Shown here piece by piece: positions 1 to 7,596 of a stretch of 33,319 bases of DNA. Each line of letters starts with the position of its first letter. Positions within the stretch are counted from its first letter, which is position 1. The notes beneath the pieces are model-generated. The model saw only the letters and a program-made list of their open reading frames with translations, was not told the origin of the DNA and did not search any database. Made by a program: the position numbers and the translations under genes. This DNA is from an uncultured Pirellulaceae bacterium (GTDB lineage: Bacteria > Planctomycetota > Planctomycetia > Pirellulales > Pirellulaceae): positions 1 through 33,319 of the forward strand of contig CALKCC010000240.1 in assembly GCA_938082855.1 (NCBI GenBank), written 5' to 3'.

Positions 1-501
1 ACGCTGTCGCATTCCACCACTAAATTGATGTGGATAATCTCGGATCCGTTTCTCAGCGCCGGGGATCCCTACTTTCTTTAACAACTCGATCGCGTGCTGA
101 CTGGCTTCTTTCCGGTTCAGTCCCATGTGTAGCATGGTGACTTCAATCAACTGTTCTTCCACGGTCAGGAATGGATTCAGGGCCGTCATCGGATCCTGAA
201 AGATCATGGCGATTTTTTTACCCCGTACTTCCTGCCACTGACGTTGGGTTAAGTCCAGAATGTTACGACCGTCATACAGGACCTTCCCGCCAGCCACTCG
301 GCCTGGAGGCTGTGGAATGAGCCCCATGAGTGTCAGATTTGTCACCGATTTCCCCGAACCGGATTCCCCCACAATCCCCAGCGTCTCACCGGGATACAAG
401 TCAAAACTTACGCCATTGACAGCCTGAACCACACCACTGTCTGTGTGGAATTCGACTTTTAAGTCCTGAACTTGAAGTATGGGGGTTGTTACATCTGACA
501 T
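1..501 (-). CDS. oppD: Oligopeptide/dipeptide ABC transporter ATP-binding protein (OppD/DppD type), partial
   Basis: This is the N-terminal 167 codons of an ABC ATPase that would power peptide import from the cytoplasmic face. It runs off the left edge, so it is absent from the ORF track. I read it by translating the minus strand from the ATG at 499-501. Visible motifs are Walker A GESGSGKS (residues 45-52), a Q-loop in FQDPMTALNPF, and the ABC signature FSGGMRQR at the truncated end (160-167). The FQDPM and GGMRQR wording is typical of the OppD/DppD subfamily. The Walker B, the H-loop and the C-terminal oligopeptide-binding extension lie outside the window. It follows oppC by 39 bp on the same strand, so it is most likely the fourth gene of an oppABCD operon; an oppF partner may lie further left. 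The substrate could be di- or oligopeptides and cannot be settled here. Confidence 0.93.
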   Translation of the reverse strand, partial: MSDVTTPILQVQDLKVEFHTDSGVVQAVNGVSFDLYPGETLGIVGESGSGKSVTNLTLMGLIPQPPGRVAGGKVLYDGRNILDLTQRQWQEVRGKKIAMIFQDPMTALNPFLTVEEQLIEVTMLHMGLNRKEASQHAIELLKKVGIPGAEKRIRDYPHQFSGGMRQR

Positions 502-540
502 AGAGTTACTCGGAAGGGCTGATAATTCCTGCTTTTGGAG

Positions 541-1734
541 TTACTTGTTTTTTAGTTTGGGGTCGAGCGCATCACGGACACCGTCACCAAGGAAATTCAA
601 GGCAAACAGAGTAACCGCCAGTGCCAATCCTGAGAAGGCAATCATCCACCAATAGGATTTGATGATGGTGATGACCTGCACGCCTTCGTTCACCAGTAAT
701 CCCCATGAGATATCAGGAGCCTGGACTCCCATTCCCAGAAAGGACAAAAAGGCTTCGAAGCGAATGACAGCGGGAATAGTGAGAGTCAGGTAGACAATCA
801 CGATCCCCATGACATTGGGAACCAAATGGCGAAATACAATTTGCATGCGAGTCGCACCGATCGTCTTGGCGGCCTCAATAAACTGCTCGTTCTTTAACGA
901 GATAACCTGCCCTCGCACGACCCGTGCCATCGTGAGCCAGTAAATCGCCCCGATCAACAAAAAGAACACATGGATCTGGCCGACTCCATATTCGTTCAGG
1001 ACTCCTCGCACATCCGGCCCAGACAAGAACGACATGATAAAAATCACAATAAAGATAAATGGAATGGAATAAAACACATCCACCAATCGCATCATGAGGT
1101 TATCCACCCAGCCGCCAAGATAGCCGGAGATCGCTCCGTAACTCACACCGATCAATAACGAAACAAACGTCGCGATAAATCCACAGGCCAGTGAAACGCG
1201 TGAGCCCCAAAAGACTCGCGACAACACATCGCGACCCAGTTTATCCGTACCAAACAGTGAAGGGATACAGAAGTCACCAAAAATCATCAGGCGAAGGGAA
1301 ATCATTCCATTGGAGATGAATCCGGGATCATTCCAATAAAGCTGAATGGGGTGTTTTTGAACTCGGGCATCCACTTCGGCCATTAGAGCTTCTCGCTCTG
1401 TACTTCCTTCCGCGTGAGTCTGCGCCTCGGATTGTAATCGTTCTGTTTCCTGATCGTATTCTTTGATTCCCAGTGAATACGATTCCATCTGTGGCGGTAG
1501 TAATTCCCTGTTTTTCACATCCTGATAAATCGGTGATTGCAGAGGCAGCAATGGAGTGAAGACAGCCAGGAGCACGATGGCAATCAGGGACCACAACGAA
1601 AACATGGCTGCCTTATTGCGTTTCAATCGCTTCCAGGCATCAGCCCACAACGAAACTCCCTGCACCTCATGGGCTTCCTGGAGAATCGCTGAGAGTCTTT
1701 CGAGCTCTGTCTGTTTGTGATCAGAAATGGACAT
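541..1734 (-). CDS. oppC: Peptide ABC transporter permease (OppC/DppC type) with a large insertion
   Basis: Inner-membrane permease of the binding-protein-dependent transport family, pairing with OppB to form the peptide channel. The first membrane segment lies around residues 42-65. The usual FGTDKLGRDVLSR stretch follows, then about five further hydrophobic segments and the EAA loop (EAAKTIGATRMQIVFRHLVPN), which docks on the ATPase. The protein has 397 residues, whereas typical OppC proteins have about 300. The excess is a hydrophilic, Glu/Gln-rich stretch of roughly 95 residues between TM1 and the GTDKLGRD motif, which should face the periplasm. An N-terminal cytoplasmic tail of about 40 residues precedes TM1. 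The gene sits 65 bp after oppB and 39 bp before oppD. Family assignment is firm; the role of the insertion is unknown. Confidence 0.93.
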   Translation of the reverse strand: MSISDHKQTELERLSAILQEAHEVQGVSLWADAWKRLKRNKAAMFSLWSLIAIVLLAVFTPLLPLQSPIYQDVKNRELLPPQMESYSLGIKEYDQETERLQSEAQTHAEGSTEREALMAEVDARVQKHPIQLYWNDPGFISNGMISLRLMIFGDFCIPSLFGTDKLGRDVLSRVFWGSRVSLACGFIATFVSLLIGVSYGAISGYLGGWVDNLMMRLVDVFYSIPFIFIVIFIMSFLSGPDVRGVLNEYGVGQIHVFFLLIGAIYWLTMARVVRGQVISLKNEQFIEAAKTIGATRMQIVFRHLVPNVMGIVIVYLTLTIPAVIRFEAFLSFLGMGVQAPDISWGLLVNEGVQVITIIKSYWWMIAFSGLALAVTLFALNFLGDGVRDALDPKLKNK

Positions 1735-1799
1735 TACCAGTTATTGTGAAATGAAGTGCGATAAAAACTACAAAGAAGAATTGTTTCCGTTGTGGTGGG

Positions 1800-2723
1800 T
1801 TATTCGAGCTTCACTCGGGGATCGATAATCGAGTAGGCGAGGTCTACCAAAGTGTTCATGACGAAAAGCAATACGGTGTAGGTGAGTAACGCGCCCATGG
1901 CCAGGGTGTAATCGCGCTGAATGGCCGCTTCAATAAAGTGGCTCCCCATTCCAGGGATTACGAAGATCCGTTCCAGCACCAACGAGCCGGTCAGTATTCC
2001 TGCAATGGCTGGACCAAGATACGAAACGACAGGCAGTAAAGCTCCTCGCAACCCATGCTTTAGAACGACGGTACGTGGGCTTAAACCTTTGGCATAGGCT
2101 GTGCGAATGTAATCGTTGCTCAAGACCTCCAACATTCCGGTTCGCGTCAATCGAGCGATATAGCCGGCAAACGGAGCCCCTAAACAAAAGGCCGGTAAGA
2201 TAATTTGACTGAGGTCTCCCCAACCAGCAGCTGGAAACATTTGTAGATTGAACACAAAAATCACAATCAGCATGGCGGCCAGCACGAAGTTGGGGATCGC
2301 AATTCCGAGTGTGGCCATCAACATAAACGAATAGTCATACGCGCTATTACGCCGAACTGCCGAGATGACGCCAGAAGTCATTCCGATCGTAATCGCAAAC
2401 ACCATTCCCAGAATCCCTAATGCGACGGAAACCGGAAAGCCTTGAGCAAGTACTTCGTTCACGGTGTAATCCTGCAGTTTGAAACTGGGACCAAAATCCA
2501 ATTGCACGGTGTTCCAGAGGTGTGAGAAGTATTGTTCTGAAATCGGAGCATCCAGGTTGTAACGCGCTTCTAATCGAGCACGCACAGCTTCGGAGAGAAC
2601 GCGTTCACCATTGAGCGGACCACCTGGAATCTGACGCATCAGAAAGAACGAGATCGTGAAGACGATCCACACGGTGATAATCATCCAGCCGAAGCGTTTC
2701 AATAGAAAAGTCAAGACTTGCAT
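1800..2723 (-). CDS. oppB: Peptide ABC transporter permease (OppB/DppB type)
   Basis: Inner-membrane permease partner of OppC. At 307 residues it has the usual family length. It begins with a membrane segment (GWMIITVWIVFTISFFLM), followed by the characteristic periplasmic stretch with RQIPGGP and DFGPSF, and then five more hydrophobic helices. The EAA-type cytoplasmic loop is visible as DYIRTAYAKGLSPRTVVLKHG, and the C-terminus ends with DLAYSIIDPRVKLE, both typical of OppB/DppB. The ATG at 2721-2723 lies only 2 bp beyond the oppA stop codon, so translation of the two genes is probably coupled. No insertion is seen here, unlike OppC and OppA. Confidence 0.95.
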   Translation of the reverse strand: MQVLTFLLKRFGWMIITVWIVFTISFFLMRQIPGGPLNGERVLSEAVRARLEARYNLDAPISEQYFSHLWNTVQLDFGPSFKLQDYTVNEVLAQGFPVSVALGILGMVFAITIGMTSGVISAVRRNSAYDYSFMLMATLGIAIPNFVLAAMLIVIFVFNLQMFPAAGWGDLSQIILPAFCLGAPFAGYIARLTRTGMLEVLSNDYIRTAYAKGLSPRTVVLKHGLRGALLPVVSYLGPAIAGILTGSLVLERIFVIPGMGSHFIEAAIQRDYTLAMGALLTYTVLLFVMNTLVDLAYSIIDPRVKLE

Positions 2724-2725
2724 GT

Positions 2726-4687
2726 TTACTCACTGCCCTCCGGTTCGATCGAAAGTAAGTGTAGCGGGTGCACGTCCTGCAAATTGGCGGTGAAGCCCTT
2801 AATCCGAGTGTTAACCATGTTGGTGGAAACATAAAAGTAAATCGGAATGATCGGTTGCTCGTCCATCAGCTTCTGTTCAATCTGCCGAAAGATCTCCATC
2901 CGCTCTGTCGGGTCCGACTCATACTTGGCCTTTTCGATTCCCTCATCAAAAAACGAATTGGACCATTTGGTTTGATTATTGGGTCCGTCGGTCACCCACA
3001 TATCCAGGAAGGTATTGGGGTCAGCATAGTCACCAATCCAGCCGGATCGCGAAACCATATAGTCACCAATACGAAGCGTGTCGAGATACGTACCCCACTC
3101 CAGATTTCTCAGGGATACGTTGATTCCAAGGTTCTTCTTCCAGTCCTGTTGAATGACCTCGGCAATGTCACGATGGCTATCAAGCGTGTTGTAGAGAATC
3201 TCAATCGTCGGAAGTCCTTTGCCGTTGGGGAAACCAGCTTCCGCTAGTAACCGCTGAGCTTCCTGAGGATTGTACTCACCGCAGTAGCCGCTTTGGTGTC
3301 CGTTCATTCCGGGAGGTACGAGACTACGGGCCGGCACCTGACCTCCCTTAACGATGTTATCCACAATGGACTGTTTATCGATGGCCATATTGAGTGCCTG
3401 TCGGACCAGTGGGTTGTCCAACGGAGGCTTGGACGTATTGATGCGGTAGAAGTAGACGGCCAGGAAAGGCGTCGAAACCCATTCGTCACGCTCCTTGAGA
3501 ATCGGGATGAGCGTATTCGGTGGTTTAGTATCCCAATCGAGTTGACCATTTAGGAACATATTGAGACTTGTCGTTTCAGATTGAATCGCCAGAACGTCAA
3601 TCGAATTCAAACTCACATTTTCTGCGTTCCAATATCGGTCGTTTTTGACCAGTCGCAACCGGTCACGGATTCTCCGTTCACGCAGCACAAACGGACCGTT
3701 ACTCACAATGAACTCGGGCTTGGTAAATTCACGGTCTCCGTGCTTTTCCAAACTCCCACGATGGACTGGGTGGAGCGGATAGAACGCTGCCAATTCGGTA
3801 AAATACGGCGTCGGGCTGTTTAAGGAAACTTCAAACTGATGTGTCGAAAGAGCTTTGATGCCAACGTAGTCAAAATCAAACAGGACATGCTCAACCGATT
3901 GCAGTTTCGTCAGATCAGTTTCACCCTGATACGATTGAACTAATGATTGAATCTCATCGTCGTCACTGTCGACTGTCGTATAGACGTGAACTTCGGAATG
4001 CTGATCCGACGACTGAAACTCGACTACATAGATCGCAGGACCACCGCCTCCGCTTCCTCCATGACCGTGCCCGTCATCCTCTGAATGATCGTCTTCCGCC
4101 GCTGCCTGAATGATCTCCAGAAGTTGTCCACGGCGGATCGTACCGCGAGGAAACATCTGGCCTTGGACTGGCCGATCTTTCAATTCCACTTCGACAGGGT
4201 CACCTTCCTCGAGTTCTACCAAAGCGAACTTCTTGGCGTTATTGACATAGAACAATTGGTAGTTGTATTCCGATGCCGTTTCCGGATGGAGAAAACGCAT
4301 CCAGGACCAGGCGAAGTCTTCAGCCGTTACAGGATCGCCATTCGTCCAAGTGGCATTTTCTCGAATGTGAAAATTGTAGACCGAGCCATCTTCACTGACA
4401 GAATACGAATCCGACATCGCTACCGGTTTGGGTTTTGTAGGTGTGCGACCCAAGTCATCCGGCTCACCGTCAGGAACACTTCGCAACAGACCTTCATAGA
4501 GTGCGTTAATCACCCGACCTTCCGGGACACCGGTTGCTTTGGCCGGGTCAATGGTTTTCACCTCAGTCCCATTATTGAAGACAAAATCGGCCGGTGGCAG
4601 CGTCCCTAGATTAATCGCCCAGACGACTGAAATCACCGCCAACAGCATTAATAGTGCCGGGAAATATTTTCGCAGTACAGGAACCAA
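2726..4687 (-). CDS. oppA: Peptide ABC transporter substrate-binding protein (OppA/SBP_bac_5) with a His/Gly-rich insertion
   Basis: Extracytoplasmic solute-binding protein of the SBP_bac_5 family, expected to capture peptides and deliver them to OppBC. The N-terminus has a hydrophobic segment (residues 8-26) with no Cys after it, so it is a signal peptide or membrane anchor rather than a lipobox. Family hallmarks include TIDPAKATGVPEGRVINALYEGL, WTNGDPVTAEDFAWSW and SGWIGDYADPNTFLDMW. At 653 residues it is about 100 longer than usual. The extra length lies near residues 160-270 and contains an acidic, His/Gly-rich run (198-216: EDDHSEDDGHGHGGSGGGG). The start is TTG, supported by a strong Shine-Dalgarno GGAGGA 6-7 nt upstream; no in-frame ATG lies nearby. 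It is the first gene of the minus-strand opp operon. The insertion could bind divalent metal, but that is inference. Confidence 0.93.
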   Translation of the reverse strand: MVPVLRKYFPALLMLLAVISVVWAINLGTLPPADFVFNNGTEVKTIDPAKATGVPEGRVINALYEGLLRSVPDGEPDDLGRTPTKPKPVAMSDSYSVSEDGSVYNFHIRENATWTNGDPVTAEDFAWSWMRFLHPETASEYNYQLFYVNNAKKFALVELEEGDPVEVELKDRPVQGQMFPRGTIRRGQLLEIIQAAAEDDHSEDDGHGHGGSGGGGPAIYVVEFQSSDQHSEVHVYTTVDSDDDEIQSLVQSYQGETDLTKLQSVEHVLFDFDYVGIKALSTHQFEVSLNSPTPYFTELAAFYPLHPVHRGSLEKHGDREFTKPEFIVSNGPFVLRERRIRDRLRLVKNDRYWNAENVSLNSIDVLAIQSETTSLNMFLNGQLDWDTKPPNTLIPILKERDEWVSTPFLAVYFYRINTSKPPLDNPLVRQALNMAIDKQSIVDNIVKGGQVPARSLVPPGMNGHQSGYCGEYNPQEAQRLLAEAGFPNGKGLPTIEILYNTLDSHRDIAEVIQQDWKKNLGINVSLRNLEWGTYLDTLRIGDYMVSRSGWIGDYADPNTFLDMWVTDGPNNQTKWSNSFFDEGIEKAKYESDPTERMEIFRQIEQKLMDEQPIIPIYFYVSTNMVNTRIKGFTANLQDVHPLHLLSIEPEGSE

Positions 4688-5041
4688 GGTAGCTCCTCCG
4701 AAGTGTTATTCATCACGAATCAGTGCGAACTCGCACAAACAACCATTTTGCCCGATATTAAACAGGTAAAACAACCACGATGCCTTCAAGTTACCGACAA
4801 GAACGCTAAAAAAGTGCGAATCCCTACGCAGCGACACTAATTTGGCCGATGAACTCAAGAAGATTGCATCATTAGGATATCTACATGATTTGAATTTAAG
4901 TGGAACTCTGATGAATCTGTCGGGAATTGTTTGAATTTGGGTAGTTAGTTAGTTAAAACAGAACTTAGGAATGTAGTTCGATTGGGGGAGGCGTTCTCTC
5001 GATTTTTTTCAGCCTCTGGGTACTAAAAGGCAAAGACGAAA
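4688..5041. other. Divergent intergenic region between oppA and arsR-type regulator
   Basis: This gene-free stretch of about 354 bp must hold the promoters of both oppA (minus) and the ArsR-type gene (plus). I see a 14-bp inverted repeat GTGCGA-AC-TCGCAC at 4723-4736, about 36 bp upstream of the oppA start. A further half-site GTGCGAA lies at 4814-4820. A short tandem run (gtagttagttagtt) lies around 4940-4955. The inverted repeat is a plausible operator for the adjacent HTH regulator, but there is no direct evidence. No convincing sigma-70 promoter stands out. Confidence 0.4.
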
Positions 5042-5551
5042 ATGAATTATCACGACAAAGATCGGCAGCCACAACAGACTACACCTACGAGTGCGGGAAT
5101 TCCTCAATCGCAACAACACGAATTTCACCAGCCGAGTGTTACTCCAACACGAGACCTCGCCAGTGATTTGATTGAAGTGTTCAAGTTGCTTTCAGACGAA
5201 ACACGTCTACGAGTACTTCTGTTACTTCTCGAGACCGGTGAATTAAACGTCCGTTCTCTTTGCGAACGTTTGAATCAGAGTCAACCTGCAGTGAGCCATC
5301 ACTTGTCACTGCTTCGCGTGGCCGGATTTATCGAAAGACGACGAGAAGGTAAGAGCAATTACTACCATGTGGTTCAGGATAAATTGGAGAACGTGTTGTG
5401 TCTCTTATTCCGAACCGTACCAGGTCGTGCCTCCTACCTACAGTTCCAGGACTTTCAGGTTGAATATCACCCACGTGTAGCCGGCATTGTCGATCGCAGC
5501 GCCACACAGCCTAACACTGCATCAGGCGTTAATGCCTCAGGTAGCCTCTAA
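5042..5551 (+). CDS. ArsR-family winged-helix transcriptional regulator
   Basis: DNA-binding repressor of the ArsR/SmtB type, 169 residues. The winged-helix domain spans about residues 42-112: LLSDETRLRVLLLLLETGELNVRSLCERLNQSQPAVSHHLSLLR gives the first helices and the recognition helix, and GFIERRREGKSNYYHV gives the wing. A Gln/Pro/Thr-rich, probably disordered tail of about 38 residues precedes it, and an extension of about 55 residues follows. The classical ELCVCDL metal-binding motif is not present; a single Cys (in RSLCERL) occupies the matching helix, so metal sensing is doubtful and the ligand is unknown. It is transcribed divergently from the opp operon, which makes opp a candidate target. 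It converges with the RNA methyltransferase gene 32 bp downstream. Confidence 0.88.
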   Translation: MNYHDKDRQPQQTTPTSAGIPQSQQHEFHQPSVTPTRDLASDLIEVFKLLSDETRLRVLLLLLETGELNVRSLCERLNQSQPAVSHHLSLLRVAGFIERRREGKSNYYHVVQDKLENVLCLLFRTVPGRASYLQFQDFQVEYHPRVAGIVDRSATQPNTASGVNASGSL

Positions 5552-5583
5552 GGCACTCGTCTCGAATATCTCGAGTATCCAGA

Positions 5584-6084
5584 TCACCCCGTTGGAAACT
5601 GACGACAGTACTCATAGAGTGCCATCGTTGTTGCCGTTGCTGCGTTGTATGAATAAGGCATTCCCCATACAGGGATTTCAACCGTGGCATCCAGTAGTTT
5701 GAGAATGTCATCAGTGATGCCTCGTCGCTCGTGCCCCACGACAAGTACACACCGTCGTGGAAAAGCGTACTCGTGAATATTGACCGAGTTGGACGTTTGC
5801 TCCAAACCTACCAGCGGATAACCTTCCGACTTCAGTTTCTTTAACACTGGGGGAAGCGAACGACGAATCTGAAAATCTAAGTGTTGCTCACCTTCGCGTG
5901 AAATCTTAGGGTCAATCTTTACGTTCCCACAAGCAATGAACGACTGAACTCCACAACAGGCGGCTGCACGAATCATTCTCGCCACATTGACGTTACTACG
6001 CATTTCCGGGCAAGCCAAAATCAGTTCACGCGGACGAGTCAATTCCGTTGGAGGTTTATGCCGTAAGTGAACAAAGTCATTCAT
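5584..6084 (-). CDS. SpoU/TrmH-family (SPOUT) RNA methyltransferase
   Basis: Predicted S-adenosylmethionine-dependent RNA 2'-O-ribose methyltransferase of the SPOUT superfamily. Its three family motifs are recognisable: NVNVARMIRAAACCG (motif 1), VLVVGHERRGI (motif 2, with His where many members have Asn), and IPVWGMPYSYNAATATTMALYE (motif 3, related to IPM..G..SLNVSVA). The ORF track extends to a TTG at 6132. I prefer the ATG at 6082-6084 (166 residues) because AGGA lies about 10 nt upstream and the family fold starts shortly after it. No N-terminal substrate-recognition domain is present, so it is a minimal catalytic domain. The target could be tRNA or rRNA. The neighbouring tRNA-Gln gene lies upstream on the same strand, with a terminator between them. 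Confidence 0.85.
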   Translation of the reverse strand: MNDFVHLRHKPPTELTRPRELILACPEMRSNVNVARMIRAAACCGVQSFIACGNVKIDPKISREGEQHLDFQIRRSLPPVLKKLKSEGYPLVGLEQTSNSVNIHEYAFPRRCVLVVGHERRGITDDILKLLDATVEIPVWGMPYSYNAATATTMALYEYCRQFPTG

Positions 6085-6200
6085 CGTATTGAGTCCTATT
6101 CTGTCACGCTCTGGAATGCTTGTTCGCGGCAATGGCTGAGTCTGGAAATCCGGGTATGGATGTCCGAGTCTGGATGAGTAGTCCGGGTTGGACTGACATA

Positions 6201-6236
6201 AAAAAAGCCACCGAAACGTTTCATTGCTTCGGTGGC
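6201..6236 (-). terminator. Intrinsic terminator of tRNA-Gln
   Basis: On the minus strand a perfect 9-bp stem GCCACCGAA/TTCGGTGGC with a 12-nt loop is followed by TTTTTT. It begins 5 nt beyond the 3' end of the tRNA-Gln gene. It should end the tRNA transcript and separate it from the methyltransferase gene downstream. Confidence 0.88.
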
Positions 6237-6240
6237 CAAG

Positions 6241-6311
6241 CTACCCCACTAGGATTTGAACCTAGACTAAGTGGACCAAAACCACTTGTGCTACCATTAC
6301 ACTATGGGGTA
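6241..6311 (-). tRNA. trnQ: tRNA-Gln (anticodon TTG)
   Basis: A full cloverleaf reads on the minus strand. The acceptor stem is TACCCCA/TGGGGTA with discriminator G. The D-arm contains AATGGTAGCAC. The anticodon stem AGTGG/CCACT encloses the loop TTTTGGT, giving anticodon TTG (reads CAA, Gln). The T-arm is CTAGG-TTCAAAT-CCTAG. The 3' CCA is not encoded; the next bases are CTTGG. It is a single tRNA gene with a strong terminator just downstream, so it is probably its own transcription unit. Confidence 0.95.
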
Positions 6312-6428
6312 ATTGGGAGTCATTGCTTCAACGGTGAACAGTTGAATGCAAATATATATACCGAAAAAATGCTTTTAGGAAAAGCTGACACACGCCAGCA
6401 TTCCACAATTCAATTCAGTTTTTTTGTG

Positions 6429-7100
6429 TTATGAATTGGAATCCCGATTCACAACGGTGAAGGCAAGCTGCTCCAATTCCATCGCCAAATCCACGCCGAT
6501 CACTCGCACCTGGGAAGGAACACTGATCGTGACGGGAGCAAAATTCAATATTCCTTCGACACCAACTTCTACGACTTGGTCCACAACAGACTGAGCCGCA
6601 TGCGACGGCACTGAAATCGCGACCAGCCGAATGCTTTGATCTTTCACCACCTTTGCCAGGTCGTTCACATGAAAGACATCCACTCCTTCGACCTTACCGC
6701 CGATCAGTTGAGTATCCACATCAAAGGCTGCTACGATCCGAAATCCTTGTTCATGAAATCCCTTGTATCTCAACAAGGCTCGACCAAGATTCCCAATCCC
6801 GATCAAGGCAACATTCCAAATGCTGTCTGTTCCCATGATGTGCTTGATGGCTGCCACAAGTTCCTGACAGCGGTAACCAACTCCGGGATGGCCAAACTGG
6901 CCAAAATAAGCCAGGTCTTTTCGAACCTGAGCATCCGTCACTCCCAGTAGTCGCCCCAATTCAGTGCTATTGGTGGTCTCATTGCCATCACGAATCAGGT
7001 GCTGCACTTCCCGCAAATACAAACTCAGACGCCCGACGACCGCTTTCGGCACGACGAGTTCTCCCTGATCGTTGTAAAGTCTGGACTTGTGCTCGGACAT
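6429..7100 (-). CDS. rex: Redox-sensing transcriptional repressor Rex
   Basis: Rex senses the NADH/NAD+ ratio and represses fermentation and respiration genes when NADH is low. The 223-residue length is typical. The N-terminal winged helix (about residues 15-85) shows VVGRLSLYLREVQHL, NSTELGRLLGVTDAQVRKDLAYFGQFGHPGVGY, closely matching the Rex DNA-binding domain. The Rossmann domain follows with GIGNLG (101-106) and AAFDVD, the acidic end of beta-2 that holds the ribose. The C-terminus resembles the swapped helix of Rex dimers. I did not find a classical TTGTGA-N6-TCACAA Rex operator immediately upstream. An 8-bp inverted repeat CGGTAAAA...TTTTACCG (7110-7152) lies directly before the start and could be a regulatory site. 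Confidence 0.95.
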   Translation of the reverse strand: MSEHKSRLYNDQGELVVPKAVVGRLSLYLREVQHLIRDGNETTNSTELGRLLGVTDAQVRKDLAYFGQFGHPGVGYRCQELVAAIKHIMGTDSIWNVALIGIGNLGRALLRYKGFHEQGFRIVAAFDVDTQLIGGKVEGVDVFHVNDLAKVVKDQSIRLVAISVPSHAAQSVVDQVVEVGVEGILNFAPVTISVPSQVRVIGVDLAMELEQLAFTVVNRDSNS

Positions 7101-7596
7101 CCGCTAGCTCGGTAAAAAGTCACCCTCGTTAACTGCTCACTTAGTTTTACCGGAGAATTGGCGGGAAGGGCAAATATGAGTCTGGAATTGCAGTGGTTTA
7201 ACCTGAAGCAAGGTAATGACGGACCTCTTAATCGTCATACTTTACCTAACCTGAAATACGGTCGTTAAAACCGAGGATATTACAGGCCCGAGACTAAAAC
7301 CCCTTATTTTACCTATCTCGCCTGCCCGAATTTAGATACGGGTAGTCGTAAATAGATGAAATCTACGCTCAAGGTAATTTATTCGGGATTCCGATAATTT
7401 TTTTACGGCCACCTGTGCACCAGCGGGAAGAATTGATTGGGGCATTCAGGATGTAGCCACCAAACCGTACCTGAAACAACTCATCGGTTTGGTTTACTTG
7501 ATGGATCAAGTTTGTAGTCTGCCAGTTTTGGTTCGACAACTAACCATTTCACCTATTAGTCCATTGAGTGAACTTAAATCACCGAAGGAGTACCCC
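7101..7596. other. Divergent intergenic region between rex and the YTV-repeat gene, rich in inverted repeats
   Basis: About 496 bp without a convincing gene. The annotated ORF can be extended to 7489, but the first 36 codons look non-coding. Perfect inverted repeats seen are CGGTAAAA/TTTTACCG (7110-7117 and 7145-7152), CCAAACCG/CGGTTTGG (7460-7467 and 7485-7492), and CTTGAT-GG-ATCAAG (7497-7510). An imperfect one, AGGTAATGACG/CGTCAT...TACCT, spans 7211-7247. Short TTTACC and CCTGAA words recur. A long 5' UTR for the YTV gene or a set of operators would both fit. No RNA family was recognised. Confidence 0.45.

Noticed and set aside
2768-4769. Several plus-strand ORFs (e.g. 2768-3247, 4085-4609)
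   Set aside because: All lie opposite oppA, which has strong family motifs in its own frame.
6085-6132. TTG start of the RNA methyltransferase in the ORF track
   Set aside because: The ATG at 6084 has an AGGA upstream at good spacing, and the extension adds no recognised sequence.
7101-7152. Rex autoregulation operator
   Set aside because: The inverted repeat CGGTAAAA/TTTTACCG does not match the TTGTGA-N6-TCACAA type; kept only as an unassigned repeat.
7489-7596. N-terminal extension of the YTV protein in the ORF track
   Set aside because: The ATG at 7597 has GAAGGAG and begins a signal peptide, whereas the upstream 36 codons overlap inverted repeats and would hide the signal.
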